From: Algoriphagus sediminis
GTDB taxonomy: Bacteria > Bacteroidota > Bacteroidia > Cytophagales > Cyclobacteriaceae
Reading direction: 5' to 3'
Length of the DNA: 64,000 bases
NCBI RefSeq assembly: GCF_030403435.1
Contig: NZ_JAUEPH010000001.1
Location: 1-64,000, forward strand
Shown: one piece after another, positions 25,288-34,154 of the stretch
Layout of the letters: every line of letters begins with the position of its first letter
How positions within the stretch are numbered: the stretch's first letter is position 1
Notes under the pieces: generated by a model
What the model saw: only the letters and a program-made list of their open reading frames with translations
The model's database searches: none
What the model was told of the DNA's origin: nothing
Translations under genes and position numbers: made by a program

Positions 25288-27033
25288 TTAGATTCTGGCC
25301 TGATAGGTATAAAGCTGGTAATATCTACCCCTTCTTTCTATGAGCTCCTCATGGTTACCCGTTTCTGCAATCTTCCCATGTTCGATAACCAGAATCTGAT
25401 CCGCCTGTCGAATGGTGCTTAGCCTATGGGCAATTACAAATGTGGTTCTACCTTTCATGAGCTCAGTAAGGGACGCCTGAATCAAAGTCTCCGATTCGGT
25501 ATCCAGGTTTGAAGTAGCTTCATCCAAAATCAAAATCTTAGGATCCGCAAGAATAGCTCTGGCTATGGCAATTCTTTGTCTTTGTCCACCTGAAAGTTTC
25601 ACTCCTCTTTCTCCTATCAAGGTATCTAAACCCTCCTCAAAACGCTCGGTGAATTCATTGACGTAGGCAGACTTCACTGCGTTTAGAAGTTCGTCTTCCG
25701 AAGAATCAGGTCTTGGGAAAAGGATATTTTCGCGAATGGTTCCTTCAAAAAGAAAATCATCCTGAAGGACCACCCCAAGTCGAGAGCGATAAGATTCCAG
25801 TGTAACTGTTCTGAGATCAAACCCATCCAAATAAACGGTACCTGAATCAGGGTTAAGGAATGAAGCGGCGAGTCCAGCAATTGTTGTTTTTCCCGAGCCT
25901 GATGAGCCGACCAATGCATTCACGGAGCCGGAAGGGGCTAGAAAACTTACTCCCTTAACCACTTCTTTACCCTCTTCATATGCGAAGGATACATTTTGAA
26001 ATTGTATGTCACCCTTAAAATCCTTGAGATCATTTACCCTCTCCAGGTCATCGGACTCGAGAGGAGTGTTCATGATTTCTTCCGTTCGATCAAGTCCAGC
26101 AAAAGCCTCAGTAAGCTGACTACCGATGTTGGACATTTGGACGATGGGTGCAATCATAAAACCCAAGTAGAGTGTGAATGCTAGAAAATCCCCAAAAGTC
26201 ATATCTCCCTGCATAATCATATAGCCACCGATCCCCATAATTCCAGCTGATGCAAGCCCTAAAAGCAAAGCTCCGGCAGAAGTAACCAAACTGGTGGCCG
26301 TAAGGCTTGATTTCACATTCTGAAATAGCCTTTCTACTCCGTCCTCAAATATTTTCACCTCTTGCTGCTCTGCATTGAAACCCTTGATTACCCGAATGCC
26401 ACCAAGGGTTTCAGTCAGACGGCCAGTCACTTCAGCATTAAGCTTTCCTCTCTCTCTGAAGATTGGTCTTATTCGGCCAAAGGCTTTTAGGGAAACTAGC
26501 CCAAAAATGATTACCGGTACCAAAACGTAAAGAGTCATCAGGGGACTGATGCTAATTAACAGGAATAATGAAATCACCGCTGTAAGAATCCCCCCGATCA
26601 TCTGAGCAAAGCCTGTCCCAACCAAGTTTCTCACACCCTCCACATCAGTCATTATCCTTGAGACCAATTCACCGGTTTTTGCATTATCAAAGAACCTAAT
26701 GGGTAACTTAATAATGTGAGCCTGAACTTGTGATCTGAGTTTTGAAATCAGATTTTGTGCCTCCACACTCAAAATTTGCGTCAAAGCGTAAGAAGTGGTT
26801 GCTTGTATGACTATGGCCAAAACCACACCGCCGATGAGCCATTTTAGCATGGTCAGATCGTTTGATGGTATGACATCATCGATCAGTATCTTACTGGCTC
26901 CAGGTAAAACCAAACTGGCGAGCCTACTTATTACAATCAAAATCAAACCAAGAAATAAGTGTTTCCTTCTAGGCCAGATAATGGTCTTAAACACCTTGCC
27001 GATCGTAACTTTTCTTTCTTTCTTTTCAGACAT
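25288..27033 (-). CDS. ABC exporter, fused permease-ATPase (MsbA-like half transporter)
   Basis: This 581-residue protein has six N-terminal membrane segments followed by a nucleotide-binding domain. That domain contains Walker A G-S-S-G-S-G-K-T-T, signature L-S-G-G-Q-R-Q-R, Walker B I-L-I-L-D-E-A-T and a switch His in F-V-I-A-H-R-L-S-T. It acts as a homodimer in the inner membrane to export lipids, drugs or peptides. Substrate cannot be told. It is the second gene (minus strand) after the Hcp gene's direction block, with 62 bases between them and no dedicated terminator seen. Confidence 0.9.
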   Translation of the reverse strand: MSEKKERKVTIGKVFKTIIWPRRKHLFLGLILIVISRLASLVLPGASKILIDDVIPSNDLTMLKWLIGGVVLAIVIQATTSYALTQILSVEAQNLISKLRSQVQAHIIKLPIRFFDNAKTGELVSRIMTDVEGVRNLVGTGFAQMIGGILTAVISLFLLISISPLMTLYVLVPVIIFGLVSLKAFGRIRPIFRERGKLNAEVTGRLTETLGGIRVIKGFNAEQQEVKIFEDGVERLFQNVKSSLTATSLVTSAGALLLGLASAGIMGIGGYMIMQGDMTFGDFLAFTLYLGFMIAPIVQMSNIGSQLTEAFAGLDRTEEIMNTPLESDDLERVNDLKDFKGDIQFQNVSFAYEEGKEVVKGVSFLAPSGSVNALVGSSGSGKTTIAGLAASFLNPDSGTVYLDGFDLRTVTLESYRSRLGVVLQDDFLFEGTIRENILFPRPDSSEDELLNAVKSAYVNEFTERFEEGLDTLIGERGVKLSGGQRQRIAIARAILADPKILILDEATSNLDTESETLIQASLTELMKGRTTFVIAHRLSTIRQADQILVIEHGKIAETGNHEELIERRGRYYQLYTYQARI

Positions 27034-27115
27034 ATTGATGGGTTTTAAGAGAAACCTTATCCTGAGCGTCCCGGTTCAAAAGCGGTCTTGTTTTATAGTA
27101 TTTTCCCTCTAAAAA

Positions 27116-27145
27116 CAAAAAAGCCCTGACTATTATGCCAGGGCT
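27116..27145 (-). terminator. Rho-independent terminator after the DUF1573 gene
   Basis: On the minus strand AGCCCTG and CAGGGCT (27139-27145 and 27122-27128 on the plus strand) form a 7-bp stem with a 10-base loop. Six Ts follow at 27116-27121. It separates the DUF1573 gene from the ABC exporter gene. Confidence 0.85.
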
Positions 27146-27165
27146 CTCGATAAAACTATAGTCTT

Positions 27166-27561
27166 TTAATTAGACTTTGGAAGCACATTTGAGATCAAAG
27201 AAATCTTCTCAATAGGCTCTGAGGCATTGGAGTAAATCCTAACCACGGAATTTTGCTTACCCATTTTTCCTGCAGAATTGAAGGATACCTGAACCTGTGC
27301 GGTCTCACCTGGAGCAATTGGCTCTTTTGGCCACTTAGGAACAGTACAACCACAAGTTGCAGCAACATTAGAGATAATTAATGGTGCTGATCCTGAATTG
27401 GTCAAAGTAAAGGTATGAGACACCTTGTCTCCCTGAGTAATGTCTCCGAAGTCTTTTGATTTCTCTTCAAATTCGATAACTGCACCTGTAGCAGCTTCCT
27501 GAGCACTAGCGCTGATAATGACAGCAAAAGTGAAAATGGATAGAAGGGCTATTTTTTTCAT
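27166..27561 (-). CDS. DUF1573 exported protein
   Basis: This 131-residue protein starts at the ATG at 27561, chosen because MKKIALLSIFTFAVIISASAQ is a clean signal peptide; an upstream in-frame start would add eight residues. The rest is a single immunoglobulin-like DUF1573 domain: F-G-D-I-T-Q-G-D-K-V-S-H-T-F, then the hallmark C-G-C-T (in A-A-T-C-G-C-T-V-P) and a final beta sandwich. The family is frequent in Bacteroidota envelopes. Its function is not established. Confidence 0.88.
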   Translation of the reverse strand: MKKIALLSIFTFAVIISASAQEAATGAVIEFEEKSKDFGDITQGDKVSHTFTLTNSGSAPLIISNVAATCGCTVPKWPKEPIAPGETAQVQVSFNSAGKMGKQNSVVRIYSNASEPIEKISLISNVLPKSN

Positions 27562-27661
27562 GGCTTGTTTTCTTTTATTGGTCAAATATTCAACTTTTTA
27601 AGTTGTCTTCAAAATAACATAAATCCTGCCATAGGCTCGAAAATGTAATTGTTAAAGTCCC

Positions 27662-29098
27662 TTAATTGGATTTCTCTTGAAAAAAGGTAGAAGCAAAATT
27701 AACAAGAAATAATTCCTCCTTGGCACGTGTCATGGCAGTATACAGCCAACGAATAAAATCATTATCCACTTGTTCTTTAGGAACATATCCCTGATCTACA
27801 AAAACTGCGTCCCACTGACCACCCTGCGCCTTATGACAGGTCAAAGCATAAGCAAACTTAATTTGAAGCGCATTTAAATACGGGTCTTTCCGAATTAGCT
27901 GCTTTCTCTCAGTCTTGCTTTCTACATCAGCATAGTCTTCCGAAACCTGCTTATAAAGGTTTCGATACTGTTCTACAGTCAAAGCCGGAGATGGGCTATA
28001 AAGGGTATCTAAAATCACTTTGGCTTCAAAGTGGGGTTCTTCAGGATAGTCAAGCAGCCTGAGCTCAAGGGTTGCAAAACGCAAATCGTATAATTCTTCA
28101 AACCTCCGAATCTTCATGACCTCAGCCATATCTCCATTGGCCAAGAAGCTCACACGTTCCGATTCCTCCATGAAAGTATAATTGTTCTTTACAATCATTA
28201 TGAGGTCCCCGCTATCGATTTCTTCATCGAAAAAGTGAATCTGCCGTCGTATGTACTGATTGTATTGAACCGCAGCTTTATTCGATCGGGTAATGATTGC
28301 GGTGTTTTCATTACCGTATTTGTCATAAGCATATCGTAACCCGTCTTCAAGTCTTTCACCGGTCATTCTGAAGATATCTTTGAATCCTCTCGTTTTCAGA
28401 GAAACCTTAGGCGTTTTATTGGATAGCTCATTTCTTAAATCAGTGGCATTTGCAAGAACACCGGATTCTAGCCTTTGTCTCATTACCTCTTTAAGTTCCA
28501 TTTGCTCTGCTTTCAAGCAAAACTGTCTCTGAAGATAACCTGAATCCAAAGCTGGGCTAAGAATGGAGCCCACTGGAGGAAGCTGCGCTAAATCACCTAC
28601 TAAAAGAAGTCTGTTTTCTTCGCCCATGAAGACATATCGAATCAGGTCTCCCAACAATGAGCCTGACATTCCTCCATCATCCGAAAGCATGGAAGACTCA
28701 TCCACAATGAAAAGGGTCTTTTTGTAATAATTTTTTTGGAGGGTGAAGCCCGAGGAAAGAGTGCCATCCTCTCCCATAGGCTTATAAATAATTTTATGAA
28801 TGGTATACGCACCACGACCACTGTAATTACTCATGACTTTGGCTGCACGCCCTGTGGGAGCCAATAGCATAGGTCTAATCTGAAAACGGGACAGAATTTG
28901 AACCAATGCAGAAATCAGAGTGGTTTTACCTGTTCCTGCATATCCCCTGAGAATGAAGGTGGGCTTTTCTTTGGGATCCAAACTAAAGAAATGATCCATG
29001 GCCTTGAAAAAGCTGCTTTGTCCAGCCGTAGGGCTAAAAGGGAATTTTTTCCTTAAATACGCCGAAGGCAAATCAAATGGTTCCCTATCTTTAGACAT
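27662..29098 (-). CDS. RecD-like superfamily 1B DNA helicase / AAA ATPase
   Basis: This 478-residue protein starts at the ATG at 29098. Walker A G-Y-A-G-T-G-K-T-T lies near residue 52, T-P-T-G-R-A-A-K-V follows, then Walker B F-I-V-D-E-S-S-M-L-S and D-L-A-Q-L-P-P-V-G. The UvrD-C2 terminal motif C-H-K-A-Q-G-G-Q-W-D...T-A-M-T-R-A-K-E marks a RecD/Dda-type 5'-3' helicase. It is much shorter than RecD2 of Firmicutes. It is divergent from the NUDIX gene with only 14 bases between start codons. It probably acts in DNA repair or fork rescue. Confidence 0.88.
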   Translation of the reverse strand: MSKDREPFDLPSAYLRKKFPFSPTAGQSSFFKAMDHFFSLDPKEKPTFILRGYAGTGKTTLISALVQILSRFQIRPMLLAPTGRAAKVMSNYSGRGAYTIHKIIYKPMGEDGTLSSGFTLQKNYYKKTLFIVDESSMLSDDGGMSGSLLGDLIRYVFMGEENRLLLVGDLAQLPPVGSILSPALDSGYLQRQFCLKAEQMELKEVMRQRLESGVLANATDLRNELSNKTPKVSLKTRGFKDIFRMTGERLEDGLRYAYDKYGNENTAIITRSNKAAVQYNQYIRRQIHFFDEEIDSGDLIMIVKNNYTFMEESERVSFLANGDMAEVMKIRRFEELYDLRFATLELRLLDYPEEPHFEAKVILDTLYSPSPALTVEQYRNLYKQVSEDYADVESKTERKQLIRKDPYLNALQIKFAYALTCHKAQGGQWDAVFVDQGYVPKEQVDNDFIRWLYTAMTRAKEELFLVNFASTFFQEKSN

Positions 29099-29112
29099 GA
29101 TCACGAAGGTAA

Positions 29113-29622
29113 ATGGCGGAGGATAACATTGGAAAAAAAATCGAATCGAAATTTGGTCATCGGCTTAGAAGCCGGGTCAATGGAGTATTGATTCATGAAG
29201 ATAAAATTCTAATGATCAACCACGAGATGAGTGAGGACAGAGAATTCTGGTCGGTACCAGGAGGAGGAATGATTTACGGTCAAAATGCCAAAAAAAACCT
29301 TGAAAGAGAGTTTTTAGAAGAAACAGGACTTGAGATAGAAGTGGGAAAGTACTTGTGTGTACATGAATTTCTTCAACCTCCTCTTCACGCTATGGAGCAC
29401 TTTTTCGAAGTTAAATTAATTAATGGGAATCCAGAATTGGGAGTAGACCCCGAATTATCAAGCAATGAGCAAATATTAATGGATTTACGTTGGATGAGTA
29501 TCTCAGACCTAAAAGAAATCCCAAAAATGAACTTACATCAGATGTTTTGGGCAATTAATTACATGGATGACATAGGAAAGTGGACAGGATATTTTAATTT
29601 TGAGAATATTTCTATAAAATAG
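29113..29622 (+). CDS. NUDIX hydrolase
   Basis: This 169-residue protein has the NUDIX box G-G-G-M-I-Y-G-Q-N-A-K-K-N-L-E-R-E-F-x-E-E-T-G (about residues 50-72), the metal-binding REXXEE core being R-E-F-L-E-E. It hydrolyses a nucleoside diphosphate linked to an unknown moiety. The 14 bases to the divergent helicase gene mean that each promoter must lie inside the other coding region or that leaders are very short. Confidence 0.85.
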   Translation: MAEDNIGKKIESKFGHRLRSRVNGVLIHEDKILMINHEMSEDREFWSVPGGGMIYGQNAKKNLEREFLEETGLEIEVGKYLCVHEFLQPPLHAMEHFFEVKLINGNPELGVDPELSSNEQILMDLRWMSISDLKEIPKMNLHQMFWAINYMDDIGKWTGYFNFENISIK

Positions 29623-29671
29623 CACGTTCTAAAAAAACCACGAACCCACAAGATTTTAAACATCAACTAAA

Positions 29672-30253
29672 ATGAACCTTACTAAAGTTTTATCCCTAGT
29701 TTTCTTTGTCGTGGCCATTGGCCTTGGATACCTTCTATGGAAAGGTGTAAATGATGTCGTAGAAGAAGAGAAGAGAATTGCCCGAATCGAAGCTGCGATT
29801 ATCGAAAAACTCCAAATGCTAAGAGACGCACAGTTGGCTTATCAAGCTTCAAACGGGAAATATGCCAGCACTTGGGACTCTTTAAAAACCTTTATCGAAA
29901 CTGGTCAGATCTGGATCGTTCAAAGAACAGAGACCACCAAGCTTTTGGAATATGGTAAGGAAGAGATCACTGTTGAATTTGACACCCTGGGTTCCGTTCC
30001 AGTAATTGATTCTCTGTTCAACGAAACGAAATATCCTGACTTCAATCTTGAAGCACTTGCAGTAGTGCCAGCTTCAGGAGGAAAAATGTTTGAATTCTTT
30101 GCCGATAAAATCGAAAGAAACTCTTACGATGTTAATGTTTTTGAAATCCGAGATCCTGCCCCAATTAACCCTGAGAGACAACTTAACAATAATGAGAAAG
30201 CTCTTAAAGTAGGTTCTCGAACAGACGCTTCTACCGAAGGAAACTGGAAATAA
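29672..30253 (+). CDS. Conserved-looking single-pass membrane protein, function unknown
   Basis: I do not recognise a named family. The 193-residue protein has one N-terminal hydrophobic segment (about residues 5-24) followed by a coiled-coil-like stretch rich in E, K, R and I (29-52). The remainder is soluble and probably periplasmic. Phrases such as L-R-D-A-Q-L-A-Y-Q-A-S-N-G-K-Y-A resemble the post-helix region of type II pseudopilins, but no prepilin peptidase site is present. It is followed after 11 bases by the DUF3822-coaD pair and is probably co-transcribed with them. Confidence 0.6.
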   Translation: MNLTKVLSLVFFVVAIGLGYLLWKGVNDVVEEEKRIARIEAAIIEKLQMLRDAQLAYQASNGKYASTWDSLKTFIETGQIWIVQRTETTKLLEYGKEEITVEFDTLGSVPVIDSLFNETKYPDFNLEALAVVPASGGKMFEFFADKIERNSYDVNVFEIRDPAPINPERQLNNNEKALKVGSRTDASTEGNWK

Positions 30254-30264
30254 CCTCCAGACCA

Positions 30265-31083
30265 TTGGAAACGTCTTTCAAAGAATTTAAAAGCGATAAG
30301 TTTGATGTATCAGATGCAGAAAGCTTATCGCTTTTTATATATCCCAATAGCCTTTTGGTTTTTGTCCATGATAAAAACCGAACCATAAAGGCTGCCTTCA
30401 GATTTCCGCGCACTAATAGTTCGGATTTATTCTCAAACCTTGACCAAAGTCCTATAGGGGACATAAAGGTTCCGATCAAGGTATTTAATCACCTCTCTAA
30501 TTTTGTCTTGGTCCCAGGTTCACTTTATGTGAAAGGAGAAGAAGACACTTATCTGAAATTTTCTGATGGGGGTTCAGAACAGATCGCATTCTCATCACCA
30601 ATAGAAGGTGGAAAGATGTATTTGATTGGAAGTATAGACAAGGAAATTCGTGATACTTTTTCTTCTCGCTTTGATCAGATAACTTTTCATCATGGATGTG
30701 CCAGTTTTCTGGACTACATTATGAATCAAAAAGGAAACCTGCTTGGGCAGGAGGTGATTCTAAACATGGTAGAAAACAAGCTATATGGCGCCTGTTTTAC
30801 TGATCAGGAGTTAGTTTCTTTTGGTGTGTTTGATTTGAATGAGCAAGAAGACCTAATCAAATATCCCAGGGCTCTTATTGCCCAGCATGGGTACAATCCC
30901 ATGCACGTGCGCATCAATATTTTAGGTAAGAGTGATGGAATTAACACTTCAGAAGACTGGGGTAAGCAGTATTTTAAGTATTTCTCAGAACTAGAACCAA
31001 GGCCAAAGCAAAACTTGGCAAATGGGCTTGAGTCGGTAAAGGATTTTGGTTTCTTGGAGGCTTTTTGGCAATTTGATGAGTAA
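30265..31083 (+). CDS. DUF3822 family protein
   Basis: This 272-residue protein probably starts at a TTG (30265); no in-frame ATG exists for about 115 codons. It has no signal peptide or membrane segment. The overall pattern, including two actin/ASKHA-like halves with a C-terminal Y-P-R-A-L-I...Y-N-P-M-H-V-R-I, fits DUF3822. That family is typically found directly before coaD in Bacteroidota, as here, with a one-base overlap (TAATG). Function is unknown; the constant linkage suggests a role near coenzyme A synthesis. Confidence 0.68.
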   Translation: METSFKEFKSDKFDVSDAESLSLFIYPNSLLVFVHDKNRTIKAAFRFPRTNSSDLFSNLDQSPIGDIKVPIKVFNHLSNFVLVPGSLYVKGEEDTYLKFSDGGSEQIAFSSPIEGGKMYLIGSIDKEIRDTFSSRFDQITFHHGCASFLDYIMNQKGNLLGQEVILNMVENKLYGACFTDQELVSFGVFDLNEQEDLIKYPRALIAQHGYNPMHVRINILGKSDGINTSEDWGKQYFKYFSELEPRPKQNLANGLESVKDFGFLEAFWQFDE

Positions 31084-31538
31084 TGAATAAAGTCGCCATT
31101 TTCCCTGGTTCGTTCGACCCATTTACTAAAGGTCACCATGACATCGTGATGAGAAGTCTTGAACTTTTTGACAAGGTGATCATTGGAATAGGATATAATT
31201 CCACCAAAAAGAACCGCTATTTTGATATTGATTTAATGGTGGGAAAAATAAAATCTGTCTATGCGGATATTCCTGAGGTAGAAGTTTTGGTTTACAATGA
31301 CCTTACTTCAAGGGTATCCAAAGAACATGGAGCTCAGTTTTTAGTGAGAGGGTTAAGAAATACCACGGATTTTGAATACGAAAATACCATCAGCCAAATG
31401 AACAGGTATTTGAATGAAGAATTAGAAACCGTATTTCTTATTACTTCTCCGGAATTTGCCGCCATAAGTTCTACGATAATTCGGGAGGTTCATCGCTTTG
31501 GTGGCAAAGTAGCGGAGTTTCTGCCTTACGAGCTTTAG
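31083..31538 (+). CDS. coaD: Pantetheine-phosphate adenylyltransferase
   Basis: This 151-residue protein is of standard length. The nucleotidyltransferase motif F-P-G-S-F-D-P-F-T-K-G-H (residues 7-18) includes the T-x-G-H triad that binds ATP. R-G-L-R-N-T-T-D-F-E-Y-E and the C-terminal S-S-T-I-I-R-E are also diagnostic. It catalyses the fourth step of coenzyme A synthesis, joining 4'-phosphopantetheine and ATP to dephospho-CoA. The ATG overlaps the preceding TAA by one base. It converges on a NUDIX gene with a four-base overlap. Confidence 0.95.
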   Translation: MNKVAIFPGSFDPFTKGHHDIVMRSLELFDKVIIGIGYNSTKKNRYFDIDLMVGKIKSVYADIPEVEVLVYNDLTSRVSKEHGAQFLVRGLRNTTDFEYENTISQMNRYLNEELETVFLITSPEFAAISSTIIREVHRFGGKVAEFLPYEL

Positions 31539-32206
31539 TATTCTTCCCCTATTACCTTCTTAAAAAGGTACCTCATGGATGGATACGAATCCTTTAATGC
31601 CACCTTCACTTCTTTCTTGCTCATCCATTTGATATCATCGATTCCTTCTTCCTTCTGAGGCTTCATACCTTCATCAGAAATACAGATCATATCATACCAA
31701 TAAGTGAGCTTTAGAATACTTTTTCGGTCCTTGGTGTAGGTATGCCAAGTTTTACAGATTCTATCGAAAGCCTTTGCGGAAATAGCGCATTCTTCTTCCA
31801 CTTCCCTTACAGCGCAGTCTTTTGGGCTCTCTCCTTTCTCAAATTTTCCTTTGGGGAAATCCCACTTTCCAAATCTGTGTATCAATAGGAACCCCTTCTC
31901 GTCCTGGACTACTCCTCCTGCTGCTTTGATGATCTGAAACCTGCTTTTGACAAAGTTTATCTTTTCTCGTTTTTGAGAAGAAACGATAGTCACGGATTTA
32001 AGCTTTTTCAGTCTTCCAGTTCGCAAAGCATATAGAATTCTGATGATTTCATCCTCGCCGGGTTCCTCAAAAAGTAAGTGATTCTTAAGATCTACACTCT
32101 CAGGAGTGTATTGCTCTATGGGTTTCCCTTTGACATAATTCTTTGTTGGATCTAGTTTTTTATGACTGACAATATCCAATGGCTTGTCATTTACGAAAAT
32201 CCGCAT
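31535..32206 (-). CDS. NUDIX domain protein with N-terminal extension
   Basis: This 223-residue protein has an N-terminal region of about 90 residues (MRIFVNDKPLDI...) without a recognisable domain. A NUDIX domain follows: A-A-G-G-V-V and the box G-K-F-E-K-G-E-S-P-K-D-C-A-V-R-E-V-E-E-E-C (about residues 117-140). W-D-F-P-K-G-K resembles the Ap4A/diphosphoinositol hydrolase branch. It converges on coaD with shared stop bases (TTAG). It is probably a housecleaning hydrolase. The extension's role is unknown. Confidence 0.82.
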   Translation of the reverse strand: MRIFVNDKPLDIVSHKKLDPTKNYVKGKPIEQYTPESVDLKNHLLFEEPGEDEIIRILYALRTGRLKKLKSVTIVSSQKREKINFVKSRFQIIKAAGGVVQDEKGFLLIHRFGKWDFPKGKFEKGESPKDCAVREVEEECAISAKAFDRICKTWHTYTKDRKSILKLTYWYDMICISDEGMKPQKEEGIDDIKWMSKKEVKVALKDSYPSMRYLFKKVIGEEY

Positions 32207-32303
32207 ATCTCAGTGCTCTGTTCAAAGTTTCGAGGCAGGTAAAAATGCATAAAAAAATACCCCATCACAAAAGATCGGAAGTCAATATCTCTTATTTTTG
32301 ATC

Positions 32304-32948
32304 ATGCAAATTTTAGATAAGACCGTAGCTGCTGAGGTAGCAGATAAATTACTAGAAATTGAAGCCATAAGACTTCAGCCTGAAAAACCCTTTACATGGG
32401 CATCAGGTTGGAAATCCCCAATTTATTGTGATAACCGTCTGTCTTTATCCTATCCGGAAGTCAGAAACTTAATAAAAGAAAACTTAGTAAGGGCTGTTCA
32501 GCACTTTTGGCCGCATGCAGAAAGTATTGCTGGTGTCGCTACCGCTGGAATTCCTCAGGGAGCACTGATAGCGAATGACCTTGACCTCCCGTTTATTTAT
32601 GTCCGCTCAAAGCCAAAGGGACATGGAATGGAAAATATGATAGAAGGAAAGATAACTCCTGGTCAAAAAGTCGTAGTGGTCGAAGATTTGGTTTCCACTG
32701 GAGGTAGTTCCCTGAAAGCAGCCCAAGATCTGAAGGATGCCGGATTCGAGGTGATGGGAATGGTTGCTATTTTCAGCTATGGATTTGATTTAGCTGCCAA
32801 AAACTTTGAAGAAGCTGGCATCGATCTTATTTGCCTTTGCCATTATGAAGCAATGCTCCCAAGAGCCGTGACCAGAAAATATATTGATGAAAATGTTCTG
32901 AATTCTCTGAGTGAATGGAGAAAGGATCCCTCATCCTGGAATCCCTAA
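32304..32948 (+). CDS. pyrE: Orotate phosphoribosyltransferase
   Basis: This 214-residue protein starts from the ATG at 32304; an in-frame TTG two codons upstream is less likely. F-T-W-A-S-G-W-K-S-P-I-Y-C-D-N-R is the orotate-binding N-terminal motif. The PRPP loop V-V-V-E-D-L-V-S-T-G-G-S-S (near residue 121) is complete. It converts orotate and PRPP to OMP in pyrimidine synthesis. A TATTTTTG box lies at 32293-32300, directly against the start codon, which would imply a near-leaderless transcript if used. Confidence 0.94.
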   Translation: MQILDKTVAAEVADKLLEIEAIRLQPEKPFTWASGWKSPIYCDNRLSLSYPEVRNLIKENLVRAVQHFWPHAESIAGVATAGIPQGALIANDLDLPFIYVRSKPKGHGMENMIEGKITPGQKVVVVEDLVSTGGSSLKAAQDLKDAGFEVMGMVAIFSYGFDLAAKNFEEAGIDLICLCHYEAMLPRAVTRKYIDENVLNSLSEWRKDPSSWNP

Positions 32949-32955
32949 GAATAAA

Positions 32956-34149
32956 TTATTTCTCGAAAACCCCGATAGAACCTCCTACCCAGTCCTTATC
33001 CTTATTAAACTTTACGCCTATCATTTCACCACGGCTGAGTCTTACGAGGTTCCCAATGATCGTTGGTTTTAAATCTGATTCAGGCCAAATCGCAAAAATA
33101 CGTATCTCGGCTTTCACTCCTCCTGTAGGAGATTGAAGAATGGGAAGGTACTCGACTTTGCGCTGAAGCATATACTGATCAGGATGCTTCACGCTTCTTA
33201 AATGTTCTGGTGTCACATGAAAAATCACCCCTGACCCAGAAAAGCTGAACAGAGGTTTCAAAACGTAATTTTCCAGGTCATCAGGAATGGTGGAAATTGT
33301 ACTGAGCAATCTTGACTCTATAAAATAAGGTCCCTGCAGATATGGAAGAATAAATTTCGAAATCCTATTGTACCAATTAGGGTGTCCAGCCCACTCTACT
33401 TCTAGTGAATCAGTAAAGTTAAAGTTCATCTCCAGATCCGTCCTGGCATGTAACTCATCAAAAATCACCCGATTATAAACTCTCTTAATGCGGGTTTTAA
33501 GCCCATCCCGGTTGAGGTAAAAAAGTTTATTTCCTTCTTTAATTACCTCGGTCACACAGATTGCTTCAATGCCAAGATCACGTTGGGCATAGTCGAAATC
33601 TATTCGTGTATTCTGGTTTTTAGGATCAATTTCGAGTAGTATAACTTCATGCGGCTGATATCCATTTAGCACGACTTTCCTTAACATTTCAGTGTAGGAC
33701 TCAGCATCATGCCGATTCAAATAGGGCGTGAAATCCTCAAGCATAGGATAAACGGCCTTAAACTTTTCAAAAAGGTTTTTTTGAAAGTTAAAAATGGTTG
33801 GAAATCCCTGAACTTCAATCAATTTTGGAATCGGACTCCCATCTTCACTTTTGCAAATTCCGAAATCAATAGCAAGAAATTTTGTATGGTCTCCTTCACC
33901 CTCTACGTCCATGGTGAGGTCCAAAGCCGGTTGGGTGAGTTCTTTAAAATCAGGCTTTGAAATAAATGAGACAATTTCTTCGCTTGCTTGTAAAAGCTGC
34001 TCCTTAAGCTTTTTATTTACAAAAAATGGAGTCTCAGCTACTCTGAATGTGGGATAATGCCCAAAATCAGCTGCAATACTATCAAGCACGGCCTGATACT
34101 TTTCTTTTGAAAAGGCCTGATTGAATTTATCTCGATAGTCTGAAATCAT
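32956..34149 (-). CDS. ATP-grasp-like ligase, possibly circularly permuted (glutathionylspermidine-synthase style)
   Basis: This 397-residue soluble protein has L-I-E-V-Q-G-F-P-T near residue 115. Y-V-L-K-P-L-F-S-F-S-G-S-G-V (about residues 290-303) resembles the glycine-rich ATP loop of permuted ATP-grasp enzymes, and V-K-A-E-I-R-I-F follows. I cannot name a family with certainty. It is the last gene of a five-gene minus-strand operon, five bases after the glutamine amidotransferase. Context with other amide-forming enzymes supports a C-N ligase role. It abuts the convergent pyrE gene with only seven bases between. Confidence 0.55.
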   Translation of the reverse strand: MISDYRDKFNQAFSKEKYQAVLDSIAADFGHYPTFRVAETPFFVNKKLKEQLLQASEEIVSFISKPDFKELTQPALDLTMDVEGEGDHTKFLAIDFGICKSEDGSPIPKLIEVQGFPTIFNFQKNLFEKFKAVYPMLEDFTPYLNRHDAESYTEMLRKVVLNGYQPHEVILLEIDPKNQNTRIDFDYAQRDLGIEAICVTEVIKEGNKLFYLNRDGLKTRIKRVYNRVIFDELHARTDLEMNFNFTDSLEVEWAGHPNWYNRISKFILPYLQGPYFIESRLLSTISTIPDDLENYVLKPLFSFSGSGVIFHVTPEHLRSVKHPDQYMLQRKVEYLPILQSPTGGVKAEIRIFAIWPESDLKPTIIGNLVRLSRGEMIGVKFNKDKDWVGGSIGVFEK

Positions 34150-34154
34150 AAAAT

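Noticed and set aside
32293..32300. TATTTTTG as the pyrE promoter
   Set aside because: It matches the -7 box but lies directly against the ATG with no upstream -33 element. It would give an almost leaderless transcript, so it was not listed as a promoter.
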